DNA from: Leptospira noumeaensis | GTDB lineage: Bacteria > Spirochaetota > Leptospiria > Leptospirales > Leptospiraceae | Assembly: GCF_004770765.1 (NCBI RefSeq) | Contig: NZ_RQFK01000026.1 | Location: 1,432,546 to 1,496,545 of the forward strand | DNA length: 64,000 nucleotides | Direction: 5' to 3' | In this document: piece by piece, positions 25,442 through 35,021 of the stretch | Layout of the letters: the number at the start of each line of letters is the position of its first letter | Numbering within the stretch: position 1 is the stretch's first letter | The notes under the pieces: generated by a model | What the model was told of the DNA's origin: nothing | The model's database searches: none | Seen by the model: the letters and a program-made list of their open reading frames with translations, nothing else | Position numbers and translations under genes: made by a program

Positions 25442-26692
25442 TTGCGAAAGAAACCCAAAATTGCCATCATTGGAGCTGGTGCTTCTGGTTGTTTTACGGC
25501 ACTTCAAATTTACGACACATTACAAGGATTATGTGAGATTCAGATTTTTGAAAAGTCAAAAGAACCACTTTCGAAACTTCGGATCTCTGGTGGAGGCAGG
25601 TGTAATGTCACACATAATCTTTTTGATCCCGAACTTCTTTCAGAACGATATCCCAGAGGAAACAAAGAATTACGTTGGGCTTTTGAAAGTTTTGGACCCA
25701 GTGACACCATTGAATGGTTTCGAAAAAGAGGAGTGGCACTCAAAGCAGAAGATGATGGGAGAATGTTCCCTACAACCGATAGTTCCGATACCATCATCCA
25801 ATGTTTTTTAAACGAATTAAAATCCAAAAAGATTCCTATTCACTTTGAACAAGGGTTAGTTGGTATTTATTCAAATTTACAATCCAATCAAACAGGTGGG
25901 TTCCGCGTTTTATGGGAAGGTGGAGTCGAAGAATCCTTCGATATCGTAGTCCTTGCCACTGGATCCAATCGTAAGATTTGGAGTATTTTGGAAAAGTTGG
26001 GTCATAAAATCATACCTCCTGTTCCTTCCTTATTTACTTTAACTTTAGAAAACACAGACCTGATGGAACTGACTGGACTTGTGGTTCCTCATGTGGAAAT
26101 CAAAGTTTTACCAAAAGGAAAAACACAGAAAGGCCCAATGCTCATCACTCATTGGGGACTGAGTGGCCCTGCGGCATTACGTTTGTCGGCATGGGAAGCG
26201 CGTACTTTATTTGAAGCGGATTACAAAGTAGATTTGTCCATCAACTGGACTGGTGGAGAGAAAACACAAAACATCGAAGAAAGTCATTTATCTAAAAAAG
26301 AAAAAACTCCTGCGGACAAATTGTCTTCTGATCCCGAATGGAAACTGCCTTCGCGGTTTTGGGAATGGATTTTAAAAGAATCAAAAATTCAGTCTAACAA
26401 ACGTTATTCTGATCTTTCAAAGTCTGAAATAAGGGATTTAAGTCTAAACCTTACACAAATGAAACTACAGATGGTCGCCAAAGGTGTTTTTAAAGAAGAG
26501 TTTGTGACAGCAGGTGGTGTTTCACGAAAAGACATCCAATTCCAAACCATGGAAAGTAAACATTGCCCTGGTTTGTATTTTACAGGCGAAGTGATTGATG
26601 TGGATGGAATTACAGGTGGATTTAATTTTCAAAATGCCTGGACTACGGCAACCATCGCAGCCCGAGGCATTCGAAAAACAATTGTTATTTGA
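25442..26692 (+). CDS. HI0933/YhiN-family flavoprotein (NAD(P)/FAD-dependent oxidoreductase)
   Basis: A 416-residue flavoprotein: the FAD Rossmann motif is KIAIIGAGASGCFTALQI, followed by the family marker LRISGGGRCNVTH. A second marker lies near the end (GEVIDVDGITGGFNFQNAWT). The reaction is poorly known; relatives include BaiN-like reductases. The start is TTG at 25442, just after the gloA stop, with no in-frame ATG upstream or close downstream. Its end overlaps the convergent pyruvate kinase by 8 nt. Confidence 0.88.
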   Translation: MRKKPKIAIIGAGASGCFTALQIYDTLQGLCEIQIFEKSKEPLSKLRISGGGRCNVTHNLFDPELLSERYPRGNKELRWAFESFGPSDTIEWFRKRGVALKAEDDGRMFPTTDSSDTIIQCFLNELKSKKIPIHFEQGLVGIYSNLQSNQTGGFRVLWEGGVEESFDIVVLATGSNRKIWSILEKLGHKIIPPVPSLFTLTLENTDLMELTGLVVPHVEIKVLPKGKTQKGPMLITHWGLSGPAALRLSAWEARTLFEADYKVDLSINWTGGEKTQNIEESHLSKKEKTPADKLSSDPEWKLPSRFWEWILKESKIQSNKRYSDLSKSEIRDLSLNLTQMKLQMVAKGVFKEEFVTAGGVSRKDIQFQTMESKHCPGLYFTGEVIDVDGITGGFNFQNAWTTATIAARGIRKTIVI

Positions 26693-28121
26693 GTTTGTGG
26701 ATTTGGATAAAATCTACAGTTTGTGCGACAGATCCCGGTGCTCCCGAAAGAATCACAACGGTATCTCCTGACTTTAATTTACCTTCTGACTTTAATGTTT
26801 TACTCATAAAAGCAATCATATCAGGAAACTTATCCATCATTGGCATTACGTATGCTTCGACACCCCAGTACAATTGCATCTTTCTTGCCGTTCCAAGAAA
26901 TGGTGTGAAAGAATAAATTGGTTTCATCGGACGAAACTCTGAAGATAGAAGAGAAGAATATCCTGATCTTGTAAAGTTGATGATGGCTTTTGCGTTGATA
27001 GACCGGGAAATCGCTTCGGCAGCACTGCCAAGAGCCGTTCGTTCCACTTCAAATTCAGAACGATCCATACTACGTAAGTGTGATAAGTAAATTTCCGATT
27101 CCTCTGCTGCTTGGATGATACTTGTCATGGTTCTTACAGTTTCAATTGGATATTTTCCAGAAGCTGTTTCACCAGACAACATAACGGCATCTGTTCCATC
27201 CATCACCGCATTGGCAACATCACTGGCTTCGGCCCTTGTCGGACGAGGGTTGTCAATCATTGTCTCTAACATCTGTGTGGCGGTGATGACAGGTTTCCCT
27301 TGTTGGTTTAACTTAGTGATCATCTCTTTTTGGATGATAGGAACGTATTGAGTGTCTAATTCCACACCCAAATCTCCGCGAGCAATCATGATCCCATCAC
27401 AATTATCAATGATTTCTTCGATATTCTGAATGGCCTCTGGCCGTTCTATTTTGGCAATAAGACCAGCATAACTGTCCTTCATAAATTGTCTTGCCATCTC
27501 TAAGTCGCTCGCTCGTCTAACAAAAGATAGAGCGATGTAATCAACACCGAGTGATAAGGCAAATTGTAAGTCTTCTATGTCTTTTTCAGAAAGAGCGGGT
27601 GCGGAGATTGGTGTCCCAGGTAAATTGATACCTTTGTTGTCTTTTAATGTCCCACCAATGACAGTTTCTAAAATAGCTTTTTCCTTTGTTTTGGATTTTA
27701 CAACAAACGAAAGTTTGCCGTCGTCAATGAGAAGTTTGTGCCCTACATCGATGTCATTTAAAATGTATTGGTAGGTACAACCGATTTCCTCTGTTGTTCC
27801 GAGAAAGTCGGACTTGTTATTGATGGCGATTTGGTCCCCGGTTTTTAGCTCTAAGGGTCCAGTCCCTAATTTTCCCGTTCTAATTTTCGGGCCTTGTAAG
27901 TCAGCAAGGATTCCAATGGACTTGCCGGATTCCTGTTCACATTCACGTAAGAGTTCAAAAATTTCTTTGTGGTAGTCGTGGGTGGAATGGGAAAAATTCA
28001 TCCTAGCCAAATCCATTCCTGAATAAATCAGTTTTAGAATCGTTTCACGGTTAGCAGATGCGGGGCCAATGGTACAGATAATTTTCGTGCGTTTGTTTGG
28101 GATTTTGTCGTCTTCCGGCAT
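26685..28121 (-). CDS. pyk: Pyruvate kinase
   Basis: A 478-residue glycolytic enzyme converting phosphoenolpyruvate and ADP to pyruvate and ATP. Hallmarks: RTKIICTIGPAS, ARMNFSHSTHDYH, the active-site IAKIERPEAIQNI, GIMIARGDLGVEL, TATQMLETMI, and DGTDAVMLSGETASGKYP. The ATG at 28121 gives the family length; longer starts at 28190 or beyond run into the divergent HDAC-like gene's promoter and first codons. The C-terminus lacks an extra PEP-utiliser domain. Confidence 0.95.
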   Translation of the reverse strand: MPEDDKIPNKRTKIICTIGPASANRETILKLIYSGMDLARMNFSHSTHDYHKEIFELLRECEQESGKSIGILADLQGPKIRTGKLGTGPLELKTGDQIAINNKSDFLGTTEEIGCTYQYILNDIDVGHKLLIDDGKLSFVVKSKTKEKAILETVIGGTLKDNKGINLPGTPISAPALSEKDIEDLQFALSLGVDYIALSFVRRASDLEMARQFMKDSYAGLIAKIERPEAIQNIEEIIDNCDGIMIARGDLGVELDTQYVPIIQKEMITKLNQQGKPVITATQMLETMIDNPRPTRAEASDVANAVMDGTDAVMLSGETASGKYPIETVRTMTSIIQAAEESEIYLSHLRSMDRSEFEVERTALGSAAEAISRSINAKAIINFTRSGYSSLLSSEFRPMKPIYSFTPFLGTARKMQLYWGVEAYVMPMMDKFPDMIAFMSKTLKSEGKLKSGDTVVILSGAPGSVAQTVDFIQIHKLK

Positions 28122-28212
28122 AGGCCCTATTCTTAGCTTTTTTGTTTTTTCCTGCAAGTAAATTGTACGGATTGAATTGACTTGTGTCATTTTTCGCAAA
28201 AATATCAATTTA

Positions 28213-29112
28213 ATGGCATCTAATGCACTCGCTCTCATTTACCATTCTTCGTACAATCTCGAATTACCTGGTCATGTGTTCCCGGCACACAAGTATTCTC
28301 ATCTTTACAATCGTGTCAAAAGGGATCCCGTTTATGCATCCTGGGACATTTTGTTACCCAAAAAAGCAGAAGATGCAGATTTAGAACTCGTTCATACCAA
28401 AGAATACTTAGATGATCTTTTCAGTTATGAACATACATCTCGCACTATGTATTCTGAACTTCCGCTTAATCGTAGTATTGTGGAAAGTTTTATGTATGGT
28501 GTCGGCGGAACGATTATGGCAGCAGAACTTTCAAAAAACTTTCAATTTGCTTTGAATATGGGCGGTGGTTATCATCACAGTTTTCCCGACAGAGCCGAAG
28601 GTTTTTGTTACTTGAACGATGTTGCGATTGCGATCAGAAAACAAAAAGAAACATCACCCAACATAAATGCTCTCATCATTGACTTGGATTTGCACCAAGG
28701 AAATGGGAATTCCTATATTTTTCAGTATGATGACAAAGTTTTCACATTTTCGATGCACCAAGGAAATCTTTACCCTAAGAAAGAAGAATCTAACTTAGAT
28801 GTGAACTTAGAAGCAAACACCAAAGATGATGAATATTTATCTACATTAGAAACTTCCTTAAACCAGATCAGAAAAGATTTTGATGCAAATATAATTTATT
28901 ATGTTGCAGGTGCTGATCCTTATGAAGATGATTCTCTTGGTGAATTAAAAATTTCTATGAAAGGTTTAAAAGAAAGAGATTTGATGGTTCGAAAGTTTGC
29001 AGAGTCTCTCAATGTTCCTTGTGTTGTGACTCTAGCAGGTGGATATGCGCGCGATTTTCGTGATACCGTAGAAATTCATTTTAATACCATCACTGCATTT
29101 GGTGAAAAGTAA
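28213..29112 (+). CDS. Histone deacetylase-family protein, class IV (HDAC11)-like
   Basis: A 299-residue zinc-dependent deacetylase fold. The catalytic His pair is in GGGYHHSFPD, the zinc ligands are in IIDLDLHQGNG and AGADPYEDDSLG, and LAGGYA closes the site. The order GGGYHH...GFCYLNDVAIAI is that of HDAC11-like proteins. Bacterial members act on small acetylated molecules, long-chain acyl groups or proteins; the substrate here is open. Start at ATG 28213: a TTGACT box exactly 36 nt upstream suggests a leaderless mRNA. First gene of an operon with the next two. Confidence 0.9.
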   Translation: MASNALALIYHSSYNLELPGHVFPAHKYSHLYNRVKRDPVYASWDILLPKKAEDADLELVHTKEYLDDLFSYEHTSRTMYSELPLNRSIVESFMYGVGGTIMAAELSKNFQFALNMGGGYHHSFPDRAEGFCYLNDVAIAIRKQKETSPNINALIIDLDLHQGNGNSYIFQYDDKVFTFSMHQGNLYPKKEESNLDVNLEANTKDDEYLSTLETSLNQIRKDFDANIIYYVAGADPYEDDSLGELKISMKGLKERDLMVRKFAESLNVPCVVTLAGGYARDFRDTVEIHFNTITAFGEK

Positions 29113-29927
29113 TGGGTGTTTTTTCATCTACAGACAAAAAGAAAAACGAATCTGACTGGTTAAACTTGGATGAGTTGTCTTTAGTTGATGTTTCCAAAGA
29201 ACTCAATACTTCACTCAATATGGAACCCAGGTTATTCAACCGGTTCACTCATTATGAGGTGGAGCAGTTGTTAGTTGGTGCTGGGTTAATATCCGCTGTC
29301 GAAAAACGTGGTTTTCCCAATCCAATCATTGAATTAGAAATTCTGAATAATTTCGACAATCGCATTTATATTAAAACTGAAAATAGAAAAATCTTAGTTC
29401 ATACACGTTTGAAAGTTTCTCAATTCCAAATGAAAGGGGATGATGAACAGTTCCCTATGATTTATATCGATTGGCTTCTCACTCAAAATATTAATTTTGA
29501 ACCGGGAGATATCAAAAAGGAACTTTATTTTGGTCAAGAATATCCTGGTCTTAATGTCCTAAACGAATTCACCGATTTCATTCGTGTCCTTTCTAAAAAA
29601 TTGGGAACATCAGGTGCTTTTAATGTTCCTGAGTATTTTCATGATGCAGTTTTATTTTCTCGTAAATTTCGTTTTATTGATCCTGAAAAGGAAGGAACGT
29701 TCCGAGCGCTTGTCAGAAATTTTCGTGGTACCAATTTACGGAATTTATCTTCTCAAATCCATCAGAACAGAGTTCGTTATGAAAATGGAGAACCTTATGA
29801 GTGGAAGTATGGAGAAATGATTTCCTGCACCGATGCCTATTTGGAGAAAAAAGTTTTCCATGAGGCGTATTTTAAGCGCGTGGACGAAGTGAAAGAAAAA
29901 CTAAAATTCACTTTGGTCTCAAAGTAA
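29112..29927 (+). CDS. Conserved hypothetical protein
   Basis: A 271-residue soluble protein with no signal peptide or membrane segment. I do not recognise a domain. It is rich in charged and aromatic residues (RFTHYEVEQLLVGAGLIS, MIYIDWLLTQNINFEPGDI). The ATG overlaps the stop of the HDAC-like gene (TAATG), so translation is probably coupled, and the response-regulator phosphatase gene follows after 27 nt. The stable-looking operon suggests a shared process, perhaps a regulated deacetylation. Confidence 0.8.
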   Translation: MGVFSSTDKKKNESDWLNLDELSLVDVSKELNTSLNMEPRLFNRFTHYEVEQLLVGAGLISAVEKRGFPNPIIELEILNNFDNRIYIKTENRKILVHTRLKVSQFQMKGDDEQFPMIYIDWLLTQNINFEPGDIKKELYFGQEYPGLNVLNEFTDFIRVLSKKLGTSGAFNVPEYFHDAVLFSRKFRFIDPEKEGTFRALVRNFRGTNLRNLSSQIHQNRVRYENGEPYEWKYGEMISCTDAYLEKKVFHEAYFKRVDEVKEKLKFTLVSK

Positions 29928-29954
29928 ACCTCTGGTTTGCCGATAATCTAGTAG

Positions 29955-31070
29955 ATGTCCGAACATTCATTTAAACCCGAGATTCTCATCATAGATGATG
30001 ATACTGAAATCTGTGAAACCTTAGAACTCATCATCAATGGCTTAGGATATTTTGTGCGGTATTTTACAAATCCACTCCAGGGTTTGGAATACTTTGAAGG
30101 GGAAAGAAATCCAATTGTTTTTTTAGACGTCAATATGCCGCAGACTACGGGTTTAGATTTATTACCAAAAATCAAAGCACATGATTCTAAAACGCAAGTG
30201 CTTATGATGACTGGAGAACATGACATTCAAACTGTAGTTTCTTCTTTGTACCACCGAGCTTCTGACTTTATCTTAAAACCGTTCCATACAAAATCCATTG
30301 AAGCCGCGATTTCCCGTGCCTTTGAATATTATAATTTTTTAAAAGATAAAGAATCGATGGATGAATCCATCAAACGTGACCTAAGGCTCGCTGCAAAAAT
30401 TCAAACAAGAACTATGAATTTACCACAGAACTTGGGTCATAAAATTTTTTCAGAAATCAAACCTGTGAGTTTTGTTTCCGGTGATTTTTTTCAAGTTTTG
30501 CCATTGGAAGAAGATCGAACTTTGATTTTGATGGGCGATATTGAAGGTCACGGTGTCACTTCTGGTCTCATTGCCATTCTTATGACAGCCATTCATAAAG
30601 AACTCACACGAACAACAACCATTGCACCTTCTGAGTTACTTTCTCGTTTGAATCGAGAGCTTTGTACTGAAATCGGTACACATAGTATGACAGCCATTAG
30701 TATCATTGTTGATCATTCTAAGAAAAAAATTACTTACGCTAGGGGAGGTCATCCTTTTCCTTTAGTTTTTCAAAAAGGAAACCGTGCTCCCTTAATTTTA
30801 CAAGACCAGTCAGGCCAAATTTTAGGAATTTTGAAAGAAATGGAATTTGCTGAAAATGAAGTTTCTGTGGAACCAGGAGACATACTATTTTTGTATTCGG
30901 ATGGACTACTTGCTTCGAGCACTCATCCTTTGGTTCAAACGTTAATCCAACTTCCAGGTGGTGAAAACCGGATTGAAAGTATGAAAACAGAAATTACAAA
31001 CTATATTCAATATTTAGAAACATCTTCTAAAGCATCGGATGACATATCTTATTTGCTTCTAGAGATTTAA
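29955..31070 (+). CDS. Response regulator with PP2C/SpoIIE-type phosphatase output (RsbU-like)
   Basis: A 371-residue protein. Residues ~8-125 are a CheY-like receiver (LIIDDDTEICE, phospho-acceptor Asp in IVFLDVNMP, and Lys in DFILKPFH). Residues ~150-370 form a SpoIIE/RsbU-type PP2C phosphatase with metal sites in VSGDFFQV, LMGDIEGHGVTSGL, YSDGLLA and ASDDISYLLL. Such proteins usually dephosphorylate an anti-sigma-factor antagonist. No cognate kinase or STAS partner lies nearby. Its end overlaps the convergent membrane-protein gene by 44 nt. Confidence 0.92.
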   Translation: MSEHSFKPEILIIDDDTEICETLELIINGLGYFVRYFTNPLQGLEYFEGERNPIVFLDVNMPQTTGLDLLPKIKAHDSKTQVLMMTGEHDIQTVVSSLYHRASDFILKPFHTKSIEAAISRAFEYYNFLKDKESMDESIKRDLRLAAKIQTRTMNLPQNLGHKIFSEIKPVSFVSGDFFQVLPLEEDRTLILMGDIEGHGVTSGLIAILMTAIHKELTRTTTIAPSELLSRLNRELCTEIGTHSMTAISIIVDHSKKKITYARGGHPFPLVFQKGNRAPLILQDQSGQILGILKEMEFAENEVSVEPGDILFLYSDGLLASSTHPLVQTLIQLPGGENRIESMKTEITNYIQYLETSSKASDDISYLLLEI

Positions 31071-32649
31071 TATATTCGATATTTGTTTTTGTAGCTTCTT
31101 TTAAAAATAAACCGAGTGAATCTTTGGATTTGAAACTTCCATCTTCGAATCCTTTTTTCCAATCGACTCTGTGTAGTTTCATTTTTCGAATGATCTCTTG
31201 TTTTTCTGGGAAATCACAAAGTTTATTTGTAATCACTTCGCCTTTATAAAATAAAAAATCTCCTTTTGCAAAAAACTTTTTATCCTCTTTGGGAAGATTG
31301 TTTATGTATGTTTTGTTTTCAGTCACATAACTTTGAATTGTCTGTTTTGTGGTTTCCCAAAGTTGTTCCCTGTTTGGGTTTGGTTGGTTTAAGGTGAATC
31401 CGGAAAAAATTACAATGGTAGTTCCAAATAAAAAATTTGGAATCCATTCAATAGATATTTCCTTTGACTCGATCCAAAACTGATGGGCAAGGAATGTAAT
31501 GGGTAACCAATAAAATCCCATCAAATCCCAATCCGCAGGGAAACCCAATTGAGGATTGTGGAAAAATCCATGTAGAAAAAATGCTAGGATGGAAACTAAA
31601 ATTACCTTTGTTTCTGGCCTCTTTACAAAAACCTTCCATTCATTTTTAGAAAAGAAAAACTGATATAGTAAAAATAACGTAGCGATCGAAGCATTCCAAT
31701 ACAAAACAGATAGAATTTCTTTCAAATGATTGGAAGATAACAATCGGTTTTTGGGATAAAAAGGCGGATGGATTAAATGTGTACTATTTCTATCAATCGA
31801 AGGATCGTGGAAAAAAAGAAAGTAACTGAACCAAGGCAGGAGGATTCCAAAACCTATCAGCCCACAAATGAATAAATGTTTTAATTTCTTTTCTTTTGGT
31901 GAATGAAAATACCATAAATAAATTAATAAAAGAACCAAATATCCGGATACCAAATGGAATAACATGGAAAGGGCAACGAGAGCAGTCGATCCGTATAACA
32001 AAAGGTCGGTGTCATTTGGGTTTTTTACATATTTAGAAACAAAAATATAAAGTAATAAATGGCAACCAGTGACCAATGTATAGTTTTCGGCATATCCAAA
32101 TGTGAGTAATATTCCACCTGATGCAAGTAAGACGAGAATGGAAAAAGAGTTGGATTTGTTTTTTTCTTTTGCAGTCCAGAGAAAACCAAAAATCATTCCG
32201 ATCCCCGCGAGTTGGGATAAAAATGTATAAGAAATTCTTGGGTCATCGGAAAAACCCAAATAGGATAGAAAATTGGAAACTTGACTATGAAGGATTGTTT
32301 CCCAAATTTCATCCAATGTGAACTGAAAGCCAAAAAGTTTGGTTTCTAAAAGGTTGGTTTCAAGAAGGAGAAGGCCATCACCCCAATCCATATTCCGAAT
32401 GGGAAATAAAACCAAAAAAATAAAAAATACAAAACCAATGATCCAATTGGAGGGAATGTGTTTTTTTAATTTTTCCGCCAAATGACTGTTTTTCGATATC
32501 CCCATTAAAAAAATGGATTGGACTAAAATGAAAAAAATAGATAAAGAAATGTATGTAATCCTTTCGCCCGGGAAAAACCAAAGTTTTGTAGGCAAAAATT
32601 GAGCTCCCAGTAGGAAAATATAAGAAAGGTATAAGAAGGTTATTTTCAT
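31027..32649 (-). CDS. Polytopic membrane protein, possibly glycosyltransferase-like
   Basis: A 540-residue protein with about 11-13 hydrophobic helices and a C-terminal soluble part. Acidic motifs facing loops (RNMDWGDGLLLL and GFPADWDLMGFYW) recall GT-C glycosyltransferases and PMT-like proteins, where an Asp near the first loop is catalytic; that reading is tentative. Its ATG overlaps the stop of the upstream exported-protein gene by 4 nt, so the two are cotranscribed. Confidence 0.75.
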   Translation of the reverse strand: MKITFLYLSYIFLLGAQFLPTKLWFFPGERITYISLSIFFILVQSIFLMGISKNSHLAEKLKKHIPSNWIIGFVFFIFLVLFPIRNMDWGDGLLLLETNLLETKLFGFQFTLDEIWETILHSQVSNFLSYLGFSDDPRISYTFLSQLAGIGMIFGFLWTAKEKNKSNSFSILVLLASGGILLTFGYAENYTLVTGCHLLLYIFVSKYVKNPNDTDLLLYGSTALVALSMLFHLVSGYLVLLLIYLWYFHSPKEKKLKHLFICGLIGFGILLPWFSYFLFFHDPSIDRNSTHLIHPPFYPKNRLLSSNHLKEILSVLYWNASIATLFLLYQFFFSKNEWKVFVKRPETKVILVSILAFFLHGFFHNPQLGFPADWDLMGFYWLPITFLAHQFWIESKEISIEWIPNFLFGTTIVIFSGFTLNQPNPNREQLWETTKQTIQSYVTENKTYINNLPKEDKKFFAKGDFLFYKGEVITNKLCDFPEKQEIIRKMKLHRVDWKKGFEDGSFKSKDSLGLFLKEATKTNIEYIKSLEANKICHPML

Positions 32650-34438
32650 GGTGTTTTTTGTTCGTAGTATTCTTCGGGGATATCTTCTGCTGCTATAAAA
32701 GGGAAATGTCCTTTTCGGATATTAAAAAATGCAAGTTCGGGAAGGCTATAAAATACGGACTCAGTTCCTTTGGAAAATCTTTGTCCTTTGTCAAAGGGAG
32801 AAGTCAAAATCCCCATCCCCGTGTATCCCATTCCATAAACTGTATTGGCCAAACCAAAGATTGGCCGATTCCAAATTGTTTCTTCGGTAAAAAACAAAAA
32901 CGGAGGGTCGAGTGGATTGGACTTATAAACCTTTGATGTGGGGACAAAACGTTCTGTAAAATGTTTTTCCGTAAAGTTTGTCAGTTTGTTTCGTTTTAAA
33001 TTTCGGTAAGACAAAAATACTTTCGTATGTTTGGTGCCCGAATTAAATTCTAATTTTTTTGCAGCAATTGCTGGTACAAAATTCAAACTCAACATCTTAC
33101 TTGAAAGTGGATTCCAAATCATTTCATTTCCAATTTTACCATCGGGGAACATTTCATTCATGTAACGGAAAAGTTCAGATGTACAATTTTGGTGAGTCAG
33201 ATGGTAAGAATATAATTTTCTAATTCCTTCTGTGTAGGATTCATAATCTTTTTCTTTTTCAACGTTTTCTTTGAGATCTGAATATTGTTTGGTTTGTGAT
33301 TGGTTTCTGTAAGGATTGTATCCTTCCCAATTGAATTCAAGTCCCTCTGATGGCACACCAGATTCCAAATATCCTTGATAACGGACAAGGAAGGATTCCC
33401 AATTAAAAAAATGGATGGGATCAAAACCGGAAGCAAAAACTTGTTTTCTAGATGCAAACAAATTTGCGTATTCTTTTTGTTTGGTTGTTTTCACTGATTC
33501 TGGTAAATCCGTAAGAGGAAGGTATTGGAATCCGTCTAAATTTTTTTTTGGAAATACAATGGTTTTTGCCTCTATCGATTTCTGTAAATAAAGGATACGA
33601 ATGAGTAAAATCATCTCTTCCCAATCGTTGCAATCTTGACTAAAAATACAGGATCGCAGATTCTTTGTTAGCTCTTTTGTATATCCTTTCCAGATGTTTA
33701 TTTCATCTTCACTTAACTGGAATTCTGGTCCATTCAATTGTAAAAAAGCAGGTTCATAGGTAAGAACTGGATTAAGTAAATACATACGAACAAAGTTTTT
33801 TTTCTCTGCCCTTGCTAATGAATCGGTTTTGGTTTGGATGGTATGAATCAGTTGGTAAGGAGAATCTGTTTTTGGTAAAGAAGTTGTATTGGCTGTGAGA
33901 AGTTCTTCACCATTTTTTTTTTCATTTTCTGTGATGAATTTCTCTATAAATTCTTTTTCATTCTTGGTTAAAGAAAATAAATTAGGAATGGGAGAATCGG
34001 GATCAGAGATATTCGTAAAATAACCAAATCCCGGAATGGGTAAGGAACTGTTTTTTCCTTTTGTTTGAAATTCAGAAAACTCTAAATCTCGTTCTAATTT
34101 TTTTTTGTTTTGGATATGGGTTTCCTGAACTAAATATAATTCATTCCATTTTTGACGTAATAAACGTTTTGCGGTTTCAGATAACTCCCATTCGTAAAGT
34201 TCAATGTTCCTATTTTGAACCACACCATATTGGAATCGAAAATCTTCCCAAGGTTCCCGAACCAAATGAAAGATTTTGTCTTCAAATGAATATTGGAGAT
34301 GATATACCCGATCACCAAATCGAAGTGCAGAATGTCCCCCGCTGGATTGACCTGAATTCGAATCGATATATAAAAAACCATACCGGTTTTCTTTGGATAC
34401 AGAATGGATTGGAAAAAAAGAAGGAAAAAAGAAAACAA
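32646..34438 (-). CDS. Exported protein of unknown function; 5' end disrupted at homopolymer tracts
   Basis: From a TTG at 34265 downward there are 539 clean codons (MVREPWEDFRF...). The same frame, read upstream to about 34400, still encodes convincing protein (RYGFLYIDSNSGQ, GGHSALRFGDRVYHLQ, a motif of a family I have met only as hypothetical). That frame has no ATG, GTG or TTG. A hydrophobic leader, MFSFFLLFF, begins at a TTG at 34438 in another frame; adding one T to the T7 tract (34413-34419) would join the two. Options: a real frameshift, phase variation, a sequencing error, or a non-standard start. It is downstream of a terminator and cotranscribed with the membrane-protein gene. Confidence 0.7.
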
Positions 34439-34474
34439 AGAAAAATAAGGAAAGGGCGGTGTTTCGCCGCCCTA
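34439..34474 (-). terminator. Rho-independent terminator of the small lipoprotein gene
   Basis: On the minus strand a GC-rich stem, AGGGCGG pairing with CCGCCCT around a 7-nt loop (34453-34473), is followed by a T-rich stretch. It lies 13 nt after the stop of the gene at 34487-34951 and just before the disrupted gene's leader. Confidence 0.8.
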
Positions 34475-34486
34475 AGATGAACTGAA

Positions 34487-34951
34487 TTATAGGTTGTACC
34501 CGTCTAGGATTAGTTTGGCGACAACGGCATTTTGTTTTGCCACGTCTTCTGTTACCAGTTTCATTTCAGATGGTGAAAGGTTTGCTTGTTTCAAACCTTG
34601 ACCAATGGCTATGTAAGTAACACTGTTTGTTCTCCAAGCCACCACACCGTGTGATTTTGCTATTGCAGCAAGTTGGTTTTCCAATTCTTGTTTTTGGTTC
34701 TCATAACGAATTTGTAAAGCTACGCTTGCAATGATGTCCTCTTTGTACTCGTTCATTGCTTTTTCTTTTTCACCATCAGAAATGGAAGAGATACTTTTGG
34801 AAACTGATTTCACGAATGCAGATGTAGAATCAGAGACAGAAATCCCTAATCGGCTTACACTTGTAGAAGCAGAATCTAAAATAGCACAGTTGTTAAATGA
34901 AATTAGAACCGCAATTACGGAAACTAGACTCAAATGTTTGATCATACGCAT
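34487..34951 (-). CDS. Small predicted lipoprotein
   Basis: A 154-residue protein. The signal peptide ends in the relaxed lipobox ISFNNC near residue 22. The mature part is helical, with a Ser/Val-rich repeat-like segment (STSVSRLGISVSDSTSAF) and a coiled-coil stretch (YENQKQELENQLAAIAKSHG). Similar putative lipoproteins occur in leptospires; I do not know a function. GAGG lies 7 nt before the ATG, and a strong terminator follows, so it is a single-gene unit. Confidence 0.85.
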   Translation of the reverse strand: MRMIKHLSLVSVIAVLISFNNCAILDSASTSVSRLGISVSDSTSAFVKSVSKSISSISDGEKEKAMNEYKEDIIASVALQIRYENQKQELENQLAAIAKSHGVVAWRTNSVTYIAIGQGLKQANLSPSEMKLVTEDVAKQNAVVAKLILDGYNL

Positions 34952-35021
34952 AAAAAACCTCTTACGACGAATTGCAAAGATTCTAAGTCCATTTTTTTAC
35001 CCGTCAATTAATTTTCTAAAA

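Noticed and set aside
34130..34438. A separate 102-residue protein with a hydrophobic leader
   Set aside because: Only the first ~9 residues look meaningful; the rest is an out-of-frame reading of the exported-protein gene, so it was treated as that gene's displaced leader.
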